Positions 57,514 through 64,000 of a stretch of DNA of 64,000 nt are shown here, in pieces. Source of the stretch: Pseudomonadota bacterium (GTDB lineage Bacteria; Myxococcota_A; Polyangia; Haliangiales; Haliangiaceae); NCBI GenBank assembly GCA_022360315.1, contig JAKSDA010000605.1, positions 1 through 64,000 of the forward strand, read 5' to 3'. Position numbers and translations under genes: made by a program. The notes under the pieces were generated by a model. It was not told the origin of the DNA. It was given only the letters and a program-made list of their open reading frames with translations, and did not search any database. Each line of letters opens with the position of its first letter. The stretch's first letter is position 1.

Positions 57514-57828
57514 ACATCGTCTCCAAGTAGCAGTGCTCAACTGCGCGCCGGATTGTGTCACACTGTGGCCTGTAAAGCCGGTGACAAACCGGTAAACTAT
57601 CCCAAATGGCAGCCGGTACCCAGATCGATCATGTCGCCATCACGTACCTGCTAAGTACCGCTCCCCGCAAGTAAGTACCCATTATCACCGCCAGCAGGAT
57701 TGCTCGTCGGTCAAATTCACCCAGTATTGTCCACTCCTCGCCCACCCACTGGCGGCGCGTCTCGTCGCTCTGGCTCGGTCCGAGGTTTTTGGACCGGCTC
57801 TTAGTCGAGATTGGTGGGTCTCGGGCAG
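57514..57828. other. Intergenic region upstream of the PhoX-like gene
   Basis: No gene seen. It should hold the PhoX promoter and the 3' end of the sucAB mRNA; no canonical terminator is evident. Confidence 0.45.
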
Positions 57829-59118
57829 TTACAGGTCCAATAGCAGCCGCTGGGGATCTTCGATGCGCTGCTTGACCGCAACCAGGAATTGTACCGCCTC
57901 TCGTCCGTCGACTACCCGGTGGTCGTAAGACAGGGCCACGTACATGATTGGACGCACTTCGATGTTGTCTGCCATGGCGACCGGGCGCTTGACGATGTTG
58001 TGCATGCCCAGGATGCCGGTCTGCGGGTAGTTCAGAATTGGTGTCGACAGCATCGAGCCAAAGATACCGCCGTTGGTGATGGTGAACGTGCCGCCGGTCA
58101 GTTCGTCGAGACCGAGTTTGCCAGTGCGGGCCCGGGTCGCCAGATCGACGATACCGGACTCGATTTCGGCAAAACTCAAACGATCGACCGAACGCAGAAC
58201 CGGAACCACCAATCCGCGATCGGTGCTCACTGCAATGCCAAAATCGTAGTGCTTCTTGTAGATGATGTGATCATCCCGGATCTCGGCGTTGATCCCGGGG
58301 ACCAGTTTGCACGCCGCAACACAGGCTTTGGCAAAAAACGACATGAAGCCGAGCTTGACCCCGTGGGTATCGACAAAAGTCTGTTTGTGCTCGCTGCGCA
58401 GCGCCATGACCGCACTCATGTCCACTTCGTTGAACGTGGTGAGCGAAGCGGTCTCCTGCTGCACTTGCACCAGCCGCTCGGCAATGCGCTTGCGTAAGGG
58501 TGACATGCGCACGGCTTCCTGGTCTGGTCGGGTCATGTCGGGCGCCGGAGAATGCGATGCCCGGCCAGGCGGCCCGGCACGCATTGCGGGCCCAGCCGGC
58601 GCTTTGGCCCCGGACACGGACACGGGCTCGCCCTTGCGCACTGCACGCCGCTGGGCAGGAGTCAGCCGGTGCAACAATTCCTCATCCACTGCCTGCAGGT
58701 CAGCCGCCGGGGCCGGCTGGCTGGCCGGAACGGCGGCGGCGGGCTCGGCAACTGTCGCACTGACCTTGGCCGGACTCGCCTCCTTCGCCGGGGGACTGTG
58801 GTCACGGCCGGCTCCGGCACTGGCCGGTGTTTCGGCCGATCGGGCAGTGCTTGCGGACGACGCCACCGCGCTCTGACCGACCGAAATCTGGCCGACCACG
58901 TCACCGACGGCCACGGTAGCGCCTTCCTCGAAGCGCTTGCTGGTGAGTACGCCGGCGGCCGGCGCGGGCAACTGGACGGTGATCTTATCAGTTTCTAGGT
59001 CGACCACCGGTTCGTCGGTTGCGACCGCCTGGCCGATTTCTTTGAGCCATTGGCCAATGATGGCCTCGGTGATAGACTCGCCGAGTTCGGGGACGACGAG
59101 ATCTCTGGTATCGGACAT
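57829..59118 (-). CDS. sucB: 2-oxoglutarate dehydrogenase E2, dihydrolipoamide succinyltransferase
   Basis: 429 residues. The lipoyl domain (5-80) starts [11 protein letters not shown] and has the lipoylated Lys in DLETDKITV. The C-terminal catalytic domain (about 205-429) has [38 protein letters not shown] and the active-site DHRVVDG. Between them (85-200) lies only an Ala/Pro-rich linker with [20 protein letters not shown]; a peripheral-subunit-binding domain of the usual type (about 35 residues ending GTGxxGRxxKEDV) is not recognisable. It follows sucA by 41 bases in the same direction. No E3 gene (lpd) follows here. Confidence 0.9.
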   Translation of the reverse strand: MSDTRDLVVPELGESITEAIIGQWLKEIGQAVATDEPVVDLETDKITVQLPAPAAGVLTSKRFEEGATVAVGDVVGQISVGQSAVASSASTARSAETPASAGAGRDHSPPAKEASPAKVSATVAEPAAAVPASQPAPAADLQAVDEELLHRLTPAQRRAVRKGEPVSVSGAKAPAGPAMRAGPPGRASHSPAPDMTRPDQEAVRMSPLRKRIAERLVQVQQETASLTTFNEVDMSAVMALRSEHKQTFVDTHGVKLGFMSFFAKACVAACKLVPGINAEIRDDHIIYKKHYDFGIAVSTDRGLVVPVLRSVDRLSFAEIESGIVDLATRARTGKLGLDELTGGTFTITNGGIFGSMLSTPILNYPQTGILGMHNIVKRPVAMADNIEVRPIMYVALSYDHRVVDGREAVQFLVAVKQRIEDPQRLLLDL

Positions 59119-59159
59119 GTGTTTACTTCCTTCGGCATCCGCCGCGGGATGGCACGACG

Positions 59160-62054
59160 TCAGTCGACGTAAGCCTGTTTCATGAGCTCTTCGTGTTCGA
59201 TCACGTGGGCTTTGTGCGAGCCCGTGGCAGGGCTGCCACTCTCGGGTCGCGACACTGCACTACAGGTGCCGAAAAGCTGCTCGAGACGGGGCAAGACAAA
59301 GGTCAGCCCGCCCATGTTGCTCGGCTCGTCCTGAACCCAGCAAAAATCACCCGCACCTCGGTATGGCTCGACTGCCGCCTTGATCAGGTCGGCGGGCCAG
59401 GGATAGAGCTGCTCGAGACGCAAGATCGCGGTGCGGCGATCCTGTCTTTGCTCGCGCGCCCTGGCCAGTTCGTAATAGATCTTGCCGGTGCAAAACAGCA
59501 CGCGCGTCACTTCGTCCGGGGCCGGTACGCCGGGATCGTCGAGCACACGCTCGAACTGGCCGCGGGTGAGTAACTCCAAGTCCGAGGTGGCCGCGGGCCG
59601 ACGCAGAAGGCTCTTCGGCGTGAATACGATGAGCGGCTTGCGCCACGGCCGAACCACCTGACGGCGCAGCAGGTGAAAGAACTGCGCCGCCGTGGTCGGC
59701 TGGCAGATCTGCATGTTGTCCTCGGCCGCGCCCTGCAGAAATCGCTCGATGCGCGCGCTCGAATGCTCTGGCCCCTGCCCCTCGAAGCCGTGGGGCAAGA
59801 ATACAGTCAAACCCGATAGTCGGTTCCATTTGTCTTCGGAGGCGAATATGAACTGGTCGAAAATGATCTGAGCACCATTGGCAAAGTCGCCAAATTGCGC
59901 CTCCCAGATGACCAGGGCGTCGGGGTAATCGAGCGAATAGCCGAACTCGAAGCCGAGGACTCCGGCCTCGCTGAGCGGGCTGTCGTAGATGCGAAAAATG
60001 CCCTGATCGGGGTGCAACTGGCCGAGCAGATGGTGCTCGGTTCCGGTTTCGCTGTCGGTCACCGTGGCGTGACGGTGGCTGAACGTGCCCCGGCAGCTGT
60101 CCTGTCCAGTCACCCGTACGTTGGTCCCGTCCCACACCAAACTGCCATAGGCCAGAAGTTCGGCCATACCCCAATCGAGGGGGCGCTCGCCCCGGCCCAT
60201 GGCCGCACGCTGGCCGAGCAGGCGTTTGATCTTGGCGTGAGCGGCAAATTCCTCGGGCAGCTCGGTCATTCGTTCGGTGATCTCGCGCAGACGCTCTTTG
60301 GCCACGCCGGTGTCGACGTCGGGCACCGAGGTTTCGCGGCCGCCCTTGTACATGCTCCAGATGCCGCGCATTGCCGCGATACGGGGCCGCTTGCCCGCTG
60401 TTCGGCCGATTTCGAACTCCTCGTCGAGGCGTTTTCGCTCCGCCTTGCGCATGGCTTCGACGTCGGCCCAGCTGACAATCCCCTGCTCGACCAGATGAGC
60501 ACTGTAGAGCTCGGCGATCGGCTTTTTCTCGCGAATACGCCGATACATCTGCGGCTGGGTGAAAGCCGGCTCGTCCATCTCGTTGTGGCCGAATTGGCGA
60601 TAACAATATATGTCGATCACCACATCGCTTTTGAACTGGGCCCGGTACTCCATGGCGATCTGCACGGTGCGCGCCACGGCCTCGATATCTTCACCGTTGA
60701 CGTGAAAGATCGGGACCGCGATCATCATGGCCATATCGGTACAATACGGGGTGGACCGCGCTTCTCTGGGCGAGGCGGTAAATCCGATCTGGTTGTTGAC
60801 GATGATATGGACCGTGCCGCCGGTGCGATAGCCGTGCAGATTGGTCAAATTGAGGGTTTCTGCGACCAGTCCCTGGCCGGCGAATGCGGCGTCGCCGTGG
60901 ATCAAGATGCCGACCACGCCCTTGTGTTCCCAGTCGCCGTGGCGGCGCTGCTTGGCCCGCACCCGGCCGACCACAACCGGATCGATGGCTTCCAGATGAC
61001 TCGGGTTAAACGACAGCGAGAGGTGCATCTGCCGACCGTATCGATCTTCGCGGTCGCACGAATAACCGAGGTGATACTTGACGTCGCCCCCGCCCAGCGA
61101 GGCCTCGGGCTCGATGTCTTCGAACTCGGCAAAGATGTCGCGCGGCCGCCGACCCATGATGTTGGCCAGCACGTTGAGACGCCCGCGGTGCGCCATGCCG
61201 ATGACTGCCTCGATGGCGCCCAGCCGCGCGGCATGGGTGAGAGTGAGGTCGAGAACCGGGATGAAACTCTCGCTGCCCTCGAGAGAGAACCGCTTGGTGC
61301 CGGGGTATTTGACGTGGCAAAAGCGTTCGAACGCCTCGGATTCGACCACCAGCTTTAGCATGCTCCGCTTGGTGTCGTCGTCGATCGGGTGGCTGTGGTG
61401 CATCTGCTCCATGCGGTGGGCGATCCAGGCTTTTTTGATCGGCGCCGAGATGTGCATGAACTGCACGCCGATACTGCCCGAATACGTGGCCCGGAGCATG
61501 GCCAGGATGTCGCGCAGAGTGGCCCGCTCCACGCCGTGCAATCCTGCCGTGGAGTATTCCCGATCGTAATCGCTCTCGACAAATCCGTAGGTCTCGGGCT
61601 CGAGCTCGACGGTGCGCGGACGGACCAGCATGTTCAGCGGATCCAGTGTGGCGGCCAGATGGCCGCGCACGCGATACGCATTGATCAGAGGCCATACGCT
61701 CGGTCCGCCCGATGTGGCTGCCGCGGCCTGGCTGTGCAGCGAGCTCAGTGCTTTTCGGTGCGCCGGCGACAGCGCGGAAGTGCTGTCCTTGTCGCGGGCT
61801 GCCAGGGCCGGCCGATCCGGCACGCGGGGCCCCCCCGATGGGCGGGGCTCGGCGGTCTGCCGGGGTTGGGCTGCTTGCCGGGGCGCAGCCGACTCGCCCG
61901 GCGCAGCCGTGGCCTGCCCCGCTGGTTGCGCGGTCTCGTCGTTGAATAGTGCGTGCCAGCTCGGATCGACCGATTGGGGGGTTTCGCAGTACTGCTGGTA
62001 GAGTTCGTCAATGAACGAGAGACTGCTACTGAGGCCTACCAGGTCCGAGATCAT
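59160..62054 (-). CDS. sucA: 2-oxoglutarate dehydrogenase E1
   Basis: 964 residues from the ATG at 62054. The N-terminal E2-binding segment [10 protein letters not shown] is followed by a Pro/Ala/Gln-rich stretch (about 40-95) and the thiamine-diphosphate enzyme: [60 protein letters not shown], and the C-terminal transketolase half ([22 protein letters not shown]). It decarboxylates 2-oxoglutarate in the TCA cycle. The upstream in-frame extension is Arg-rich and has no ribosome site. It heads a sucA-sucB operon. Confidence 0.95.
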   Translation of the reverse strand: MISDLVGLSSSLSFIDELYQQYCETPQSVDPSWHALFNDETAQPAGQATAAPGESAAPRQAAQPRQTAEPRPSGGPRVPDRPALAARDKDSTSALSPAHRKALSSLHSQAAAATSGGPSVWPLINAYRVRGHLAATLDPLNMLVRPRTVELEPETYGFVESDYDREYSTAGLHGVERATLRDILAMLRATYSGSIGVQFMHISAPIKKAWIAHRMEQMHHSHPIDDDTKRSMLKLVVESEAFERFCHVKYPGTKRFSLEGSESFIPVLDLTLTHAARLGAIEAVIGMAHRGRLNVLANIMGRRPRDIFAEFEDIEPEASLGGGDVKYHLGYSCDREDRYGRQMHLSLSFNPSHLEAIDPVVVGRVRAKQRRHGDWEHKGVVGILIHGDAAFAGQGLVAETLNLTNLHGYRTGGTVHIIVNNQIGFTASPREARSTPYCTDMAMMIAVPIFHVNGEDIEAVARTVQIAMEYRAQFKSDVVIDIYCYRQFGHNEMDEPAFTQPQMYRRIREKKPIAELYSAHLVEQGIVSWADVEAMRKAERKRLDEEFEIGRTAGKRPRIAAMRGIWSMYKGGRETSVPDVDTGVAKERLREITERMTELPEEFAAHAKIKRLLGQRAAMGRGERPLDWGMAELLAYGSLVWDGTNVRVTGQDSCRGTFSHRHATVTDSETGTEHHLLGQLHPDQGIFRIYDSPLSEAGVLGFEFGYSLDYPDALVIWEAQFGDFANGAQIIFDQFIFASEDKWNRLSGLTVFLPHGFEGQGPEHSSARIERFLQGAAEDNMQICQPTTAAQFFHLLRRQVVRPWRKPLIVFTPKSLLRRPAATSDLELLTRGQFERVLDDPGVPAPDEVTRVLFCTGKIYYELARAREQRQDRRTAILRLEQLYPWPADLIKAAVEPYRGAGDFCWVQDEPSNMGGLTFVLPRLEQLFGTCSAVSRPESGSPATGSHKAHVIEHEELMKQAYVD

Positions 62055-62132
62055 TGCGCGGGAGCGTAGCCGATTGCGGTAACCCGCTGCAGGTCGGGCC
62101 GGGATTTTTTGCTCCGAAAGTGGCAACTGCTA

Positions 62133-62795
62133 TCATTGCCCAGCCAGCCCGGTGCGCAACGCGCGAATACTGGTGGCTGAAAGAGCTGGATTGTCGTCTA
62201 GAATTACTTCGCTGCCGACCCGGACCAGCGCCGGAGCATGCACCGTATCGAGCACGGCGTTGCTCGAGATATCGAGCGTACCCGATACGCTGCGCAGCTG
62301 GCTCACATCGATGCGGACCAGAGAAGGATTGCCGGCGATGAGCAGGTCGCCGCCCACCAACTCGAGAACCGGCGCATTGACCCCACTGATCGCGGTGTTC
62401 GACGTGATGGACAGGTCGCCGGCCAGGCGGCGAAGCGACGGCAGGTAGACGCCATCTGCGCGCAAATTCGAGTCGATGGCAAGGGAACCCTCGATCGCTG
62501 TCAGTCCGCTCAGCCCATCGACTGACACCAGTGCCAGGGTGGGGCCGATATGCACCGAACCCTCGACTGCGCGGATTGTGGCCAGCGACCGAGCGCTGTT
62601 CAGGGCAGCCCCACTGATGTCGAGATGACCGCGGATGGCGCGGCACGACGAGATCCGGGCTAGATCAGCCCGATCGCGGATGAGCAAGCGGCCGGCGCAT
62701 GGCCCCGGCGTCCTCGCGAGCGCGTTTTTGCCCTCGCCACTGGATGGACGAGCCGCGCTGCAGGCGACTGCCAGGGCCAATAACCAGAAATGCAT
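62133..62795 (-). CDS. Lipoprotein with L-domain-like repeats
   Basis: 220 residues from the ATG at 62795, directly before a lipoprotein signal (HFWLLALAVAC). The rest is a solenoid of about eight 22-23-residue repeats with Leu/Ile/Asn spacing (LTAIEGSLAIDSNLRADGV, LAGDLSITSNTAISGV, LVGGDLLIAGNPSLVRI), resembling receptor L-domains and bacterial leucine-rich proteins. Surface binding role inferred. It lies between sucA and pdxJ in the same direction. Confidence 0.65.
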   Translation of the reverse strand: MHFWLLALAVACSAARPSSGEGKNALARTPGPCAGRLLIRDRADLARISSCRAIRGHLDISGAALNSARSLATIRAVEGSVHIGPTLALVSVDGLSGLTAIEGSLAIDSNLRADGVYLPSLRRLAGDLSITSNTAISGVNAPVLELVGGDLLIAGNPSLVRIDVSQLRSVSGTLDISSNAVLDTVHAPALVRVGSEVILDDNPALSATSIRALRTGLAGQ

Positions 62796-62888
62796 CAGTT
62801 GCTGGGCAAGCAGGGGGTTTCTGTGATTTTGCCGGCCAACCCGATCAGCGCGATCATCCATCGACGATCATCCTGCCGAGGTGGACTC

Positions 62889-63647
62889 TTATCGGGTGAT
62901 CGGCGCCGTGACGTTTTCGCCGTTTACCGCGCGCACGTAGGCTTGAACCGCAGCGCTCAGGCCCATGTAGAGAGCGTCGCAGAGCAGCGCATGGCCGATC
63001 GACACCTCATCGATGTCCGGAATCTCCCGGGCCAAAATCGGCGTGTTGAGCAGGTTGAGATCGTGTCCGGCATTGACTCCGAGCCCGGCCGCCACTGCGT
63101 TTTTGGCGCATTGGCGCAGGGTTTCGAATGCATCGGCCTGCGCCTCGGTGCCGAATGCTGCAGCGTAGGGCTCGGTGTAGAGCTCGATGCGCTGGGTTCC
63201 GGTTGCGGCGGCCAGAGCCATGGCGGCGGGCACAGGATCCATGAAGATGGCGGTGCGGATGCCGGCGTCGTTGGCCCGCCTGATGATGGGTTCGATCAGC
63301 GATGCCTGGGCCGGCAGATCCCAGCCGTGGTCACTGGTGATCTCGCCCGGTGTGACCGGGACCAGGGTGAGCTGGGTCGGCTTGATCTCCATGGCCAGTT
63401 CGATCATTTCGTCGCGGGTGTCTCCCTCGAGATTGAACTCGACGCCGCGCTCGTCGGCCAGTGCGCGCAGATCGCGCACATCGGCTGCGCGTGTGTGTCG
63501 CTCGTCTTCGCGCCAGTGCAGAGTCAGCCCGGCCACGCCGGCCTCGATACAGGTGATCGCTGCGCGCATGGGGCTCGGGTTATCGGCGCCGCGCGAGTTT
63601 CGAAGCAGCGCGACTTTGTTCAGATTCACCGATAGGTTGATGGCCAT
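62889..63647 (-). CDS. pdxJ: Pyridoxine 5'-phosphate synthase
   Basis: 252 residues from the ATG at 63647. Family hallmarks: [90 protein letters not shown]. It condenses 1-deoxyxylulose 5-phosphate with 3-amino-2-oxopropyl phosphate to make pyridoxine 5'-phosphate in the cytoplasm, as the last step of the DXP-dependent vitamin B6 route. No other B6 genes are adjacent. Confidence 0.95.
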   Translation of the reverse strand: MAINLSVNLNKVALLRNSRGADNPSPMRAAITCIEAGVAGLTLHWREDERHTRAADVRDLRALADERGVEFNLEGDTRDEMIELAMEIKPTQLTLVPVTPGEITSDHGWDLPAQASLIEPIIRRANDAGIRTAIFMDPVPAAMALAAATGTQRIELYTEPYAAAFGTEAQADAFETLRQCAKNAVAAGLGVNAGHDLNLLNTPILAREIPDIDEVSIGHALLCDALYMGLSAAVQAYVRAVNGENVTAPITR

Positions 63648-63754
63648 GAGGCCGGTATACCACGGCACTGCCCGGCCGTGACCGTCCGGTCGCGATAAAC
63701 CCATGAGCCCGAGGTCGCCCGGTCACCGGTTGGCCTGGTTGCCGAGGCGGGTTG

Positions 63755-63780
63755 GGTTGGGGTAGACGGTTGGGGTAGAC
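63755..63780 (+). repeat. Exact 13-base tandem duplication
   Basis: GGTTGGGGTAGAC occurs twice in direct succession (63755-63767 and 63768-63780), just before the GTG of the partial gene. The flanking 9-mer TGGCCTGGT is also repeated (63731 and 63781). It may reflect a recent slippage duplication in the promoter or 5' leader. Confidence 0.7.
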
Positions 63781-63787
63781 TGGCCTG

Positions 63788-64000
63788 GTGAAAAGCGATT
63801 TGCAAGCCTGGCTCGAAGTGCTCGACAGGCGCGTCGAAGAGGCTCGCGACGAGCGACAATCTCAGGCGGCCGAGATCGGCGAATTGCGGGCGTTTTTGGC
63901 CCAGCTCATCGACATCCTGGGCCATCGCGGCGACCTCAACGAAGGGCATCGACGACTGCTCGGCAAGATCGCGCAGCACGCCCGGCAGCCGCGCAAGCCC
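63788..64000 (+). CDS. Partial coiled-coil protein, 3' end outside window
   Basis: From the GTG at 63788 the frame stays open for 71 codons to the window edge: VKSDLQAWLEVLDRRVEEA, then a charged helical stretch and HRRLLGKIAQHA. The heptad-like pattern of Leu and charged residues suggests a coiled coil. The strong Arg/Glu bias and uninterrupted length favour coding over the antisense frame. It is divergent from pdxJ. Function unknown. Confidence 0.55.
   Translation, partial: MKSDLQAWLEVLDRRVEEARDERQSQAAEIGELRAFLAQLIDILGHRGDLNEGHRRLLGKIAQHARQPRKP

Noticed and set aside
55968-57804. Identical 14-mer GGACCGGCTCTTAG on both sides of the PhoX-like gene (55968 and 57791), considered as target-site duplication
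   Set aside because: Several 14-base matches are expected by chance in 64 kb of GC-rich DNA, and neither recombinase nor inverted ends are present.
59895-61358. Long plus-strand frame inside sucA
   Set aside because: Antisense to an unmistakable E1 enzyme.

Overview
The window looks like chromosomal DNA of a myxobacterium (phylum Myxococcota). It is GC-rich and gene-dense, and it carries families typical of that group: Ser/Thr kinases with PEGA or WD40 tails, a gmx-type sigma factor, a PilZ-like TIGR02266-type domain, Cys-rich DUF4215 repeats, a MYXO-CTERM-like sorting segment, FecR-type proteins, and many lipoproteins with Ig, TIG or PPC modules. I recognise no tRNA, rRNA or CRISPR array. 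Genus cannot be fixed from these data.

Layout. 0-13 kb: the C-terminal part of a large serine recombinase at the edge, a fused NIDO/DUF4215/MYXO-CTERM/OmpA surface protein, a PEGA-barrel protein, a GST, a lysine 2,3-aminomutase-like radical SAM enzyme, a PilZ-like/TPR protein, a frameshifted FecR relic, an isochorismatase-like hydrolase and a TcdA/TcdB-like glycosyltransferase. 13-20 kb: an orphan SctV/FlhA-type export gate, translationally coupled to a gmx-type sigma factor and divergent from a ClpX-like ATPase without a zinc finger; then a quinone oxidoreductase. 20-30 kb: a lipase lipoprotein, a two-gene lipoprotein operon (PPC protein and zincin-like protein), a PEGA kinase, and a di-c-type-like lipoprotein whose 3' end meets an array of four tandem hairpins. 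30-41 kb: guaB with a single-base frameshift, a PPTase overlapping a metallophosphoesterase, a SNF2 helicase without its usual N-terminal part, and a 1615-residue kinase-STAND-WD40 protein.

41-54 kb: a porin / PHP-hydrolase lipoprotein / MFS operon, then a five-gene amino-acid or sulfonate-like cassette (AgcS symporter, HpsN/HisD-type dehydrogenase, DegT aminotransferase, D-cysteine desulfhydrase/cysteate sulfo-lyase-like enzyme, Asp/Glu racemase family). 54-56 kb: the most interesting locus, a short leader peptide followed by three near-identical 12-residue repeats, with a terminator-like hairpin between it and a JmjC/cupin oxygenase. It looks like a minimal ribosomally made, post-translationally modified peptide (RiPP) system, with a possible sigma-54 promoter in front. 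56-64 kb: a Tat-exported PhoX-like phosphatase, the sucA-sucB pair of 2-oxoglutarate dehydrogenase (E2 without a recognisable peripheral-subunit-binding domain), an L-domain-like lipoprotein, pdxJ, and the start of a coiled-coil gene running off the window.

All functional calls rest on motif and family recognition by eye. No database search was run.
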